Source: Rhizobiaceae bacterium
GTDB lineage: Bacteria > Pseudomonadota > Alphaproteobacteria > Rhizobiales > Rhizobiaceae
Reading direction: 5' to 3'
Assembly: GCA_020696915.1 (NCBI GenBank)
Contig: JAJFMR010000022.1
Span: 1 to 15,846 of the forward strand
Length of the DNA: 15,846 bases
The notes beneath the pieces were generated by a model. That model was not told the origin of the DNA. It did no database searches and saw nothing but the letters and a program-made list of their open reading frames with translations. Made by a program: the position numbers and the translations under genes. Numbering within the stretch: the stretch's first letter is position 1; the number at the start of each line of letters is the position of its first letter. Below are positions 1-6,049 of this stretch, one piece after another.

Positions 1-44
1 CTGGCTGGAGCGAGCGTCGCGGCGACAGGCCGCGGCGCCCGATC

Positions 45-1250
45 TCACAGCAGGAGGAGCTGCTCGCTCTTCTTTCCATCGCGCACGAACAGGTCCGTGC
101 GCAGCTTCGTTTTTTCGGCATTCAGGCCCAGCCGTCGCGCCGCGATCTCGAAGCGGCGGCCGATCTGCCAGGCGTAGTGTCCGGTTCCCTTCATGCGCTT
201 TCCCCACTCCGCATCGTAGTCCTTGCCGTCGCGCATCGACCGTACCAGCGACATCACATGCCGGTAGCGGTCGGGAAAGTGCCGCAGCAGCCAGTCCTTG
301 AAGATCGGGCTGACTTCGAGCGGCAGCCTGAGGAGAACATAGCCGGCGTCCTGCGCGCCCGCCGCCCGCGCCGCATCGAGGATCCGCTCGATCTCCGGGT
401 CGGTCAGGCCGGGAACGATCGGGGCCACCATCACGGAGGCCGGAATGCCGGCTTCGCTCAGCTCGCGAATCGCCTCGATGCGCTTCAGCGGCGTCGACGC
501 GCGCGGCTCCATGGTCCGCGCCAGCATCCGGTCCAGCGTGGTCACCGAGAGCGCCACCTTGGCCAGTCCGCGTCCCGCCATGCGCGACAGGATGTCGATG
601 TCGCGGGTGACGAGAGCCGATTTGGTGACGATCCCGACCGGATGGTTCCTGGCGTCCAGCACTTCCAGGATTTCGCGCATGATCCGCCACTGCCTCTCGA
701 TCGGCTGGTAGGGATCGGTATTGGTGCCGATCGCAATGGTACGCGGCTCGTAACCCTCCTTCGACAGTTCCCTGTCGAGCAGCCTCGCGGCGTCCGGCTT
801 GGCGAACAGCCTGGATTCGAAATCCAGCCCCGGCGACAGGCCCATGTAGCTGTGCGTCGGCCGCGCGAAGCAATAGACGCAGCCATGCTCGCACCCCCGG
901 TAGGGATTGATCGACCGATCGAAGGAGATGTCGGGCGATTCGTTGCGTGTGACGATGGTGCGAGGCCTCTCGACCTGCACCTCCGTCCGGAAGGGCGGCA
1001 ACTCGTCGATCGAATTCCAGCCGTCGTCGAAGACATGCCTGGTGACCGGTTCGAACCGCCCGGACGGATTGATGCCGGCCGAGCGGCCGCGGTTGCGGTC
1101 GGGACGGACGCCGATGCCGCTGTCCTCGACCACCGCATTGGCCATTTCTGCCCTCCCTGGCCCGAAAGCGGCGGCGTCGGCGCGCACGATCTGCTCAATT
1201 CTCGCCCTTTCCCAGGGCTTCTCGGCTGGCTTCCGGATCTCGGCTCTCAT
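45..1250 (-). CDS. PA0069-family radical SAM protein (spore photoproduct lyase-like)
   Basis: This is a radical S-adenosylmethionine enzyme of the PA0069/Rv2578c type, distantly related to spore photoproduct lyase. Such proteins bind a [4Fe-4S] cluster and cleave SAM to a 5'-deoxyadenosyl radical; the substrate of this subfamily is not established. The cluster motif CEHGCVYC (CxxxCxxC) lies near residues 120-127, preceded by SINPYRG. GTNTDPYQPIE near residue 175 is typical of the family. Three starts are possible. ATG at 1250 has AGGA nine bases upstream and is used here. ATG at 1259 has AGGA directly against it. ATG at 1145 has a strong GGAGG six bases upstream and would remove 35 residues, leaving 366. 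A LexA-like box lies upstream, suggesting SOS control. The TGA stop overlaps a GTG on the same strand (46-48), so another gene may follow beyond the window edge; only 16 codons of it would be visible. The family call is firm, the start is not. Confidence 0.93.
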   Translation of the reverse strand: MRAEIRKPAEKPWERARIEQIVRADAAAFGPGRAEMANAVVEDSGIGVRPDRNRGRSAGINPSGRFEPVTRHVFDDGWNSIDELPPFRTEVQVERPRTIVTRNESPDISFDRSINPYRGCEHGCVYCFARPTHSYMGLSPGLDFESRLFAKPDAARLLDRELSKEGYEPRTIAIGTNTDPYQPIERQWRIMREILEVLDARNHPVGIVTKSALVTRDIDILSRMAGRGLAKVALSVTTLDRMLARTMEPRASTPLKRIEAIRELSEAGIPASVMVAPIVPGLTDPEIERILDAARAAGAQDAGYVLLRLPLEVSPIFKDWLLRHFPDRYRHVMSLVRSMRDGKDYDAEWGKRMKGTGHYAWQIGRRFEIAARRLGLNAEKTKLRTDLFVRDGKKSEQLLLL

Positions 1251-1276
1251 GGAAAACATTCCTACGATCGATATTA

Positions 1277-1291
1277 GAACAAATCAAGAAC
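1277..1291 (-). promoter_or_regulatory. LexA-type SOS box (GAAC-N7-GAAC)
   Basis: The plus strand reads GAAC AAATCAA GAAC; the minus strand reads GTTC TTGATTT GTTC. This is the direct repeat GTTC-N7-GTTC known as the LexA site of alphaproteobacteria. It ends 26 bases upstream of the ATG at 1250 and 17 bases upstream of the ATG at 1259, on the correct side of the radical SAM gene. It abuts TAATAT (minus strand), a possible -10. Two more half-sites follow at 1298-1301 and 1305-1308. I see the sequence; LexA binding is inferred. Confidence 0.6.
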
Positions 1292-1326
1292 AATCTTGTT
1301 CCAAGTTCTGGCCTCGGCGACGGCGC

Positions 1327-1359
1327 AAGCGTCGGCCACCCGGAGCGCGGGTGGCGCTT
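1327..1359 (-). terminator. Perfect GC-rich hairpin downstream of the GFA gene
   Basis: GCCACCCG (1335-1342) and CGGGTGGC (1348-1355) form a perfect 8-bp stem with a 5-nt loop. AAGC (1327-1330) and GCTT (1356-1359) can extend it across a 4-nt bulge. It lies about 55 bases past the stop of the minus-strand GFA gene and before the radical SAM promoter, so a transcription terminator is the natural reading. No U-tract follows on either strand, so it may only pause or protect the RNA 3' end. Confidence 0.4.
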
Positions 1360-1411
1360 CGAGCCGAATGGAATGAATGTCGGGGAAATCCCGTCGGCGG
1401 CGGCGGTGGCC

Positions 1412-1843
1412 CTACAGGATGAGAGTTAACCGCAGCGTCCCGAGGAGGCCCGACTCTGGAGGGCCGTTGCGGTCCGAGGGATGATTGACGCCGTCATAGA
1501 CGGGCACTTCATCGAAATCGAATGGGCTGATGCCCTGCAGGCAGGCGACGTTCACGCCATATTCGCCTGGATCGGACCGCCGCTGATGGTGCGTGTGGAT
1601 GCCGCAATGCGCGCAGAAATGGTGCTTCGCCGTCATCGTGTTGAACTGGTAGGTGGTGAGCGAGTTCTGGCCGGCGAGCAGGGTCAGGTTGCCAAGTCGG
1701 GCGGTCACCGCGATCGCGCCTCGCATCCGGCAATAGGAGCAGGTGCAGCGGCGCGCCGTGTGCAGTCCCTCGGCCAGCCGGACGCGAAAACGTACGGCCC
1801 CGCAATGGCATCCGCCATCGACCTCTTGAATGTCCTTGTCCAT
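1412..1843 (-). CDS. GFA-family zinc-binding protein (CENP-V/GFA fold)
   Basis: This is a 143-residue single-domain protein of the GFA superfamily (glutathione-dependent formaldehyde-activating enzyme / CENP-V fold). The expected zinc ligands are all present: GGCHCGAVRF near residues 10-20 (C12, C14), CTCSYC (C33, C35, C38) and FCAHCG (C77, C80). A conserved NVACL lies near residue 98. Most members bind one or two zinc ions; few have a proven reaction, so a formaldehyde/glutathione role should not be assumed. ATG at 1843 was chosen because the family fold begins a few residues later and AGAGGA lies upstream, though about 12 bases away. The reading frame stays open further upstream to about 2476, but that part overlaps the divergent glycosyltransferase and looks like a shadow. 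It appears to be a single-gene unit ending before the hairpin at 1327-1359. Confidence 0.88.
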   Translation of the reverse strand: MDKDIQEVDGGCHCGAVRFRVRLAEGLHTARRCTCSYCRMRGAIAVTARLGNLTLLAGQNSLTTYQFNTMTAKHHFCAHCGIHTHHQRRSDPGEYGVNVACLQGISPFDFDEVPVYDGVNHPSDRNGPPESGLLGTLRLTLIL

Positions 1844-2000
1844 TGTCGCGATCGTCCTCTTCCAAAACCCCGTCCTGGACGCTGGCCGCCTGAGCGAAGG
1901 TTGTCCAGCTTCTTTAAGGCCCGCCAGGATACGATGGCTCCCTCGCCGTTTCGGCCCGGGCAACTGGCGCGGCGGGCGGCTTTGCTCTAATCGGCATGGC

Positions 2001-2510
2001 ATGCTGTCCGTTCTGATCGAAACCAGAAACGACGAGGAGAACCTGCCGGGTACGCTCGCCTCGCTCATCTCCGGGCTCGTCGAGGGCGCAGTTCGCGAAG
2101 TGATCGTCTGTGATCGCGGCTCGACGGATGGCACGGGCAGTGTCGCCGAACATGCCGGCTGCACCTTTCTTGCCGACGGTGGCATTACGGCAGGCGTTCG
2201 CCGCGCGAAGTCCGAGTGGCTGCTCCTGATCGAGCCGGGCGCGCGGCTCGTCGACGGCTGGACGGAAGCCGTCCTTGCGCACGCGATGCGCCACAAGATG
2301 CCTGCCCGGTTCTCCAGGTCGAGGAGCGGTCGTGCCTCGTTCCTGTCACGCGTGTTCTCGGGCAACAGGGGTCTGGCCGAAGGGCTGCTGATCTCCAAAA
2401 GCCAGGCGCTGGCGCTTTCGAGGAGCGGAGGCGATGCGGAGGCGGTCGCACGCGGACTCGCCACACGCCGCCTCACCTCCGAAATCAGGGTCGCCGCTCC
2501 ACGCAGATAG
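2001..2510 (+). CDS. Short family-2-like glycosyltransferase with altered metal motif
   Basis: This is a 169-residue protein with the start of a GT-A (family 2) fold: MLSVLIETRNDEENLPGTLASL, then REVIVCDRGSTDGT at residues 32-45, the nucleotide-sugar binding signature. The segment normally reading LLFLDADT is here LLLIEPGARLVDGW (residues 74-87), so the Asp-x-Asp that holds the metal ion is replaced by Glu-Pro-Gly. The protein is also short for a full glycosyltransferase. It could be a degenerate or non-catalytic member, or a lineage that binds the donor differently. I chose ATG 2001 because the fold begins at its first residues. The ribosome site is weak, and an out-of-frame ATG lies five bases upstream at 1996. 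The gene faces moaB, ending 74 bases from it. It has no membrane segment, so it is probably cytoplasmic. The acceptor and pathway are unknown. Confidence 0.75.
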   Translation: MLSVLIETRNDEENLPGTLASLISGLVEGAVREVIVCDRGSTDGTGSVAEHAGCTFLADGGITAGVRRAKSEWLLLIEPGARLVDGWTEAVLAHAMRHKMPARFSRSRSGRASFLSRVFSGNRGLAEGLLISKSQALALSRSGGDAEAVARGLATRRLTSEIRVAAPRR

Positions 2511-2554
2511 GCTCCGTTCCGGTTGTGTGGCCTGGGTGACGCGAAGCTGAAGCT

Positions 2555-2602
2555 GCGGCCTCAGGCGGTCGTGCCGCCGCGGCCTCAGGCGGTCGTGCCG
2601 CC
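2555..2602. repeat. 24-bp perfect tandem duplication across the moaB stop
   Basis: The unit GCGGCCTCAGGCGGTCGTGC plus CGCC occurs at 2555-2578 and again, identical, at 2579-2602, with a further GCGGC after it. The copy at 2579-2602 holds the moaB stop codon (2585-2587) and its last codons (RRGGTTA). The other copy lies just past the stop and repeats the same codons and an in-frame stop. Perfect identity suggests a recent slippage event, or a mutation hotspot. Confidence 0.9.
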
Positions 2603-3130
2603 GCGGCGAAGATGCTCGTCGAGGCGCGGCATGATCTCCACGAAGTTGCACGGCATGTGCCGGTAATCGAGCTGCGGCTTCAGAATGCCGTCCCAGGCAT
2701 CGCGGCAGGCCCCCGGCGAGCCCGGCAGGACGAAGACGAACGTCGCATTGACGACGCCCCCCGTCGCCCGCGACTGGATGGTCGACGTGCCGATCTTGTC
2801 GAAGGAGATGCGGTGGAAGACTTCCGAAAATCCGTCCATCCGCTTCTCGAAAATCGGCTCGAGCGCCTCGGGCGTCACGTCGCGCCCGGTGAAGCCGGTG
2901 CCGCCGGTGGTGATCACCACGTCGATCGCCTCGTCCTTGGACCAGGCCAGGACCCGGCTCCTGATCGCCGCCTTCTCGTCCCTGACCAGGTCGCGCCCCG
3001 CCAGCACATGGCCGGCCTCGACGATGCGATCGGCAAGCGTCTGCCCGGACTTGTCCTCCGCGAGGCTGCGGGTATCCGAAACGGTGAGCACGGCGATGCG
3101 GACCGGGATGAACTGGCGTTGCTGCGTCAC
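2585..3130 (-). CDS. moaB: Molybdenum cofactor biosynthesis protein B
   Basis: This is a 181-residue protein of the MoaB/MogA family, which acts in the cytoplasm late in molybdenum cofactor synthesis (adenylylation of molybdopterin in MogA; a related role is assigned to MoaB). Visible family blocks are IAVLTVSDTR at residues 12-21, the molybdopterin-binding TTGGTGFTGRDVTPEAL at 74-90, the DKIGTSTIQSRATGG region near 111-125, and LPGSPGACRDAWD at 135-147. The GTG start shares bases with the ispE stop (GTGA, 4-nt overlap) and has AGGAG eight bases upstream, inside the ispE coding end. Translational coupling to ispE is therefore likely. Its last codons lie inside a 24-bp tandem duplication. The longer open frame upstream is a shadow of ispE. 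The MoaB/MogA family is certain; which paralogue this is cannot be settled here. Confidence 0.95.
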   Translation of the reverse strand: MTQQRQFIPVRIAVLTVSDTRSLAEDKSGQTLADRIVEAGHVLAGRDLVRDEKAAIRSRVLAWSKDEAIDVVITTGGTGFTGRDVTPEALEPIFEKRMDGFSEVFHRISFDKIGTSTIQSRATGGVVNATFVFVLPGSPGACRDAWDGILKPQLDYRHMPCNFVEIMPRLDEHLRRGGTTA

Positions 3131-4020
3131 TTGACTTGCTCCTCTGCGGTGGTTTCCGTCGCAACGCAGAACCAGGACGGCATGGCTGCCGCAATCGAAC
3201 CGGCGGCGGCATCCGCCGCGGCCCTGGTCGGGAACAGTCCGAAACAGGTCGCACCGGACCCCGACATGCGGGCAATGGCAGCGCCCTTCGAGCGCAGCGC
3301 CGACAGGGCGTCGGCGATGTCCGGCGCCAGCATCGCCGCAGGCGTCTCGAGATCGTTGCGCGTGTTCTGCAGCCACGCGACGATGATGTCGGCGTCGAGG
3401 CGGGAAGGCAGCCTCGGCAGCGGCGGGTTGTCGCGACGGGCAAGGACGCGGAACACTTCGGGGGTGGACACCGTCGTGCCGGGATTGACCAGGACCACAG
3501 GGAGTGAAGGAAAGCCGTCGACCGGTTCCAGGATCTCGCCAATGCCGGTTGCCAGCAAGGGGCGCGCTGCGAGGCACATCGGAACGTCGGCGCCAAGGTC
3601 GAGCGCCATCGACTGCATTCTTGCCTCCGCGCCCTTCATCCCCCAAAGCCTGGCCAATGCGCGGAGCGCTGCCGCGGCGTCGCTCGAGCCTCCGCCGATG
3701 CCAGCCGCCACGGGCAGACGCTTTTCGAGTGCAATGGCAACACCCCCCATCTCGCCGAAACCTCGCCGCATCGCGTCGCGCGCCTTGAGCACCAGGTTTT
3801 CGCCATCGGACGGCAGCCGGTTCCCGAAAGGTCCGCGTATGGAGAAGGCGTCCCCTGCCGCCGCCCGAACCGTCAGCCGGTCGCCGCAGGAAGTGAAGAC
3901 GACGAGACTTTCGAGGCTGTGATAGCCGTCGCTGCGGCGGCCCACGACGTGCAGCGCCAGATTGATCTTGGCCGGCGCCAGTTCGGCGATCGTCGCCGCG
4001 TCTTGTTCGGGGCGATCCAG
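3127..4020 (-). CDS. ispE: 4-diphosphocytidyl-2-C-methyl-D-erythritol kinase; apparent CTG start
   Basis: IspE is a GHMP kinase that phosphorylates CDP-methylerythritol in the MEP isoprenoid pathway in the cytoplasm. The frame contains ELAPAKINLALHVVGRRSDGYH at residues 13-34, the ATP-binding LPVAAGIGGGSSDAAAAL at 102-119, and LDLGADVPMCL with the expected catalytic Asp. The first canonical start in frame is GTG at 3945, but that would delete PAKINL including its conserved Lys, which IspE needs. No ATG, GTG or TTG exists between that GTG and the in-frame TGA at 4024-4026. CTG at 4018-4020 is the best start: AAGGA lies seven bases upstream and the product is 297 residues, normal for the family. 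The small upstream gene ends three bases earlier in the same frame. The gene overlaps moaB by 4 nt. The function is firm; the start is inferred and could hide a sequencing error. Confidence 0.93.
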   Translation of the reverse strand: MDRPEQDAATIAELAPAKINLALHVVGRRSDGYHSLESLVVFTSCGDRLTVRAAAGDAFSIRGPFGNRLPSDGENLVLKARDAMRRGFGEMGGVAIALEKRLPVAAGIGGGSSDAAAALRALARLWGMKGAEARMQSMALDLGADVPMCLAARPLLATGIGEILEPVDGFPSLPVVLVNPGTTVSTPEVFRVLARRDNPPLPRLPSRLDADIIVAWLQNTRNDLETPAAMLAPDIADALSALRSKGAAIARMSGSGATCFGLFPTRAAADAAAGSIAAAMPSWFCVATETTAEEQVK

Positions 4021-4023
4021 TGA

Positions 4024-4209
4024 TCAATCCTTGGCGAGCCGGTATTCGCCGGTCTTGGGGTCCTTGACCAGCGTGCCCGTGGTGCCGGTGGCCGACTGCC
4101 TTTCGGCCCGGCGCACCCTGGCCGTCACGCGCTCGGCCTCGCGCAGGAAGGCGCGGTAGCCGACATAGGCGATCAGGCCGACGAGGGCAAAAAAGATAAG
4201 CTGGGGCAT
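4024..4209 (-). CDS. Small single-pass membrane protein, conserved hypothetical
   Basis: This is a 61-residue protein with one N-terminal hydrophobic segment (LIFFALVGLIAYVGYRAFL, about residues 4-22), followed by a basic, helical stretch (EAERVTARVRRAERQ) and a conserved-looking end, GTLVKDPKTGEYRLAKD. The predicted arrangement is an inner-membrane anchor with a short cytoplasmic tail. I recall similar small proteins next to ispE in rhizobia but know no function. ATG at 4209 was chosen because GGAGG lies nine bases upstream; the ATG at 4218 sits directly against that GGAGG. Its stop is followed in the same frame, after one codon, by the apparent CTG start of ispE, so the two are almost certainly cotranscribed and perhaps translationally coupled. 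Confidence 0.75.
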   Translation of the reverse strand: MPQLIFFALVGLIAYVGYRAFLREAERVTARVRRAERQSATGTTGTLVKDPKTGEYRLAKD

Positions 4210-4251
4210 TCTGTCCATCCTCCCTCGATAGCCGCCGGCGGAACGGCAGCC

Positions 4252-4289
4252 GGCCGGGCAGGGCGAGGCAACATGTTAGCCGCCCGGCC
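4252..4289 (-). terminator. Possible GC-rich hairpin between S49 peptidase and the small membrane gene
   Basis: GGCCGGGC (4252-4259) and GCCCGGCC (4282-4289) are perfect complements, separated by a 22-nt loop. It lies just past the stop of the S49 gene. There is no U-tract, the loop is long, and both arms are low-complexity GC, so it may be chance or a weak attenuator inside the minus-strand run. Confidence 0.25.
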
Positions 4290-4297
4290 CGACTTGT

Positions 4298-5158
4298 TCA
4301 AAGGCCGAAGCGGCTCCACAGCGCGCGCTCTTCTGCCGCATCGATCAGGCCCGTCGCCGCAGCGCCGGCAAGGTCCGGCACCGACAGCAATCCGAACCGG
4401 CCGAAGCTGCGGCCGAACAGCCCGCGCGGCGGCGAGATCAGCTTGAGCCTCGTCTTCGGTCCGTATCTGTCCTTCAGAACCTGCCGCATGTCGCCCAGCT
4501 GGTCGACGAGGCCGAGCTCAAGTCCTTTCCTGCCGGTCCAGAACAGTCCCGTGAACAGGTCCGGATCGTCCTTCAGCTTCGAGCCGCGCCGCTCCTTGAC
4601 GAGATCGATGAACGTATCGTGGACCTCCAGCTGAAGCGCGTTCAGTCGGCGGACGTCGTCCTCGTTCTCCGGCCGGAACGGGTCGAGCACGGCCTTGTTG
4701 CGGCCGGCCGTGTGAACGCGCCGCTCGACGCCGATCTTCTTCAGCAGTTCCGGGAAGCCGAAGGAAGCCGAAACGACGCCGATCGAGCCGACGATCGACG
4801 ACGGGTCGGCAATGATCTCGTCGCCGGCCACGGCGATCATGTAGCCGCCCGATGCCGCGACGTCCTCGACGAATACCAGCACGCGCTTGTTCTTCTCCGC
4901 GGCGAGGTCGCGGATGCGCTTGTGGATCAGCCGCGACTGCACCGCCGAGCCGCCTGGCGAGTTGATCGAGATGGCGACGGCGGGGGCGTCGTTGAAAGCG
5001 AAAGCCTTTTCGATGAGCCCTGCCGTCGAGGCCAGCGAAAGCGTCGGCCTGAGCGGGCTGCCCGACGACAGGATGGCCCCGTTGAGGCGGACGACCGGGA
5101 TCGTCGCCGCCTCGGGTCGGATGGCCTTGGGCAGCAGACGGTTCAGGAATTTTCGCAA
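4298..5158 (-). CDS. S49 family serine peptidase (SohB/SppA-like)
   Basis: This is a 286-residue protease of family S49, related to signal peptide peptidase SppA and SohB. The family uses a Ser/Lys dyad to degrade leftover signal peptides and other membrane-associated peptides. Seen here are AISINSPGGSAVQS at residues 62-75, FVEDVAASGGYMIA at 96-109 with the nucleophile Ser103, SSIVGSIGVVSA at 120-131, and GRNKAVLDPF at 152-161 with the probable base Lys155. There is no strong transmembrane helix at the N-terminus, unlike SppA, so it may be cytoplasmic or peripheral. The start is TTG at 5158 with GGAG seven bases upstream; an in-frame stop at 5177-5179 rules out any longer form. It follows the TrmN6-like gene after 75 bases that hold a small GCTGAT-G-ATCAGC palindrome (5169-5181). 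Confidence 0.9.
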   Translation of the reverse strand: MRKFLNRLLPKAIRPEAATIPVVRLNGAILSSGSPLRPTLSLASTAGLIEKAFAFNDAPAVAISINSPGGSAVQSRLIHKRIRDLAAEKNKRVLVFVEDVAASGGYMIAVAGDEIIADPSSIVGSIGVVSASFGFPELLKKIGVERRVHTAGRNKAVLDPFRPENEDDVRRLNALQLEVHDTFIDLVKERRGSKLKDDPDLFTGLFWTGRKGLELGLVDQLGDMRQVLKDRYGPKTRLKLISPPRGLFGRSFGRFGLLSVPDLAGAAATGLIDAAEERALWSRFGL

Positions 5159-5233
5159 TCTGGTCTCCGCTGATGATCAGCTTCGCATGTAGGCATTCGC
5201 GGACGGCGCGCAATGGCCGCGCCCGTCGTGCCG

Positions 5234-6013
5234 TCAATCTTCGAAAAGCGAAGCGTTGCCGTTGTTGATGGCCTCCGCCCGGGCCGAGAAGCCGTTGCCG
5301 GTCTCGCCATGCAGCACCAGCGGCGGCCTGAGCGTCAGCCCGCCGCGTGAGCCGCGTCGCGCCCTGAGCACCACGCGGATCGCCGGCTGCCCGGCGCGCG
5401 CATGCACGGGAACGATTTCGGCCTCGCCGAACCGGCCGGAAACCGCCGCCAGCAGGGGCGCCAGCGAAACCGGGCGCGCAATGACGGAGACGCTGCCCTT
5501 CGCACCGAGAACGGCGGCGGCGCTTCGCATCCAGCGGTCGAACAGCCCGTCCTCCATGACATGCGCCTGGCGCTTCAGGCCGTCGGGCGAGGCGCGGTCG
5601 ACCGCCGGGTTGAAGGGCGGATTCATGATCACGAAATCGAAGGAGTTGCCGGCCAGCCCCACCGCTTCGCGATCAGTGCCGGTCAACGTGACGTCGGCGA
5701 CGAGGACCGAGGCGCGGCCGCGAAAGCCGGCGTTTGCCGGATGATCGAGGGTCAGCGAGGCGAACTGGGCCATCTCCGGGGATTGCTCCACCAGGGTCGC
5801 GGTGGCGCCGGCGACCCTCGACAGGACGGCCAGCCCGGCAGCTCCGGCGCCGGCGCCGAAATCGGCAACCCGCCCGGCAAAGCCTGCAGGCACACTGGCG
5901 GCCAGGATCATGGCGTCGACGCCGGCGCGATGGCCGCCGCCCTTCGGCTGCACGAGCCGGAATCTGCCGCGGTGAAAGACGTCGATCGTATGGGCCGGCA
6001 GGTCGGGACTCAT
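5234..6013 (-). CDS. TrmN6-like tRNA/small-domain SAM methyltransferase
   Basis: This is a 259-residue Rossmann methyltransferase of the TrmN6 (tRNA1(Val) adenine-37 N6-methyltransferase) group. The SAM-binding motif is VADFGAGAGAAGLAVL at residues 49-64, followed by an acidic strand end (TLVEQSPEM). The catalytic NPPF motif typical of amino-group N-methyltransferases is in FVIMNPPFNP near residue 130. FRLVQPKGGGHRAGVDAMIL at residues 18-37 matches the N-terminal pattern of the group. The exact RNA target cannot be read from sequence. No ribosome site precedes ATG 6013, but a nine-codon open frame ends with its TGA overlapping this ATG (ATGA), so the start may be coupled. It lies 36 bases downstream of the DUF2007 gene and is probably cotranscribed with it. 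Confidence 0.88.
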   Translation of the reverse strand: MSPDLPAHTIDVFHRGRFRLVQPKGGGHRAGVDAMILAASVPAGFAGRVADFGAGAGAAGLAVLSRVAGATATLVEQSPEMAQFASLTLDHPANAGFRGRASVLVADVTLTGTDREAVGLAGNSFDFVIMNPPFNPAVDRASPDGLKRQAHVMEDGLFDRWMRSAAAVLGAKGSVSVIARPVSLAPLLAAVSGRFGEAEIVPVHARAGQPAIRVVLRARRGSRGGLTLRPPLVLHGETGNGFSARAEAINNGNASLFED

Positions 6014-6039
6014 CCGGCAGAACGATGCGACCTGACCAT
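6010..6039 (-). other. Nine-codon mini-ORF overlapping the trmN6-like start
   Basis: ATG at 6039 opens MVRSHRSAG and stops with TGA at 6010-6012, giving an ATGA overlap with the methyltransferase start at 6013. GTAGGGTG upstream, which includes the stop of the DUF2007 gene, could serve as a weak ribosome site. It might pass ribosomes from the DUF2007 gene to the methyltransferase gene, which lacks its own site. A frame this short can arise by chance. Confidence 0.2.
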
Positions 6040-6049
6040 GACGGGCACC

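Noticed and set aside
1..48. Possible start of a downstream minus-strand gene (GTG overlapping the radical SAM stop)
   Set aside because: Only 16 codons are visible and they match nothing I recognise; mentioned as context only.
177..1277. Long plus-strand open frame (366 codons) opposite the radical SAM gene
   Set aside because: Arg/Asp/His-rich translation with no family motif; it is the antisense shadow of a well-supported GC-rich gene.
1844..2476. Upstream in-frame extension of the GFA protein
   Set aside because: It overlaps the divergent glycosyltransferase and has no recognisable domain; the zinc domain begins just after ATG 1843.
2511..2584. Bidirectional terminator between the glycosyltransferase and moaB
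   Set aside because: The region is dominated by the 24-bp direct repeat; I found no convincing inverted repeat with a U-tract.
2612..3922. 436-codon plus-strand frame opposite moaB and ispE
   Set aside because: Antisense shadow; translation lacks domains, while both minus-strand genes carry full family motifs.
5169..5181. GCTGAT-G-ATCAGC palindrome upstream of the S49 gene
   Set aside because: Six-base arms are short and expected by chance in a window this size.
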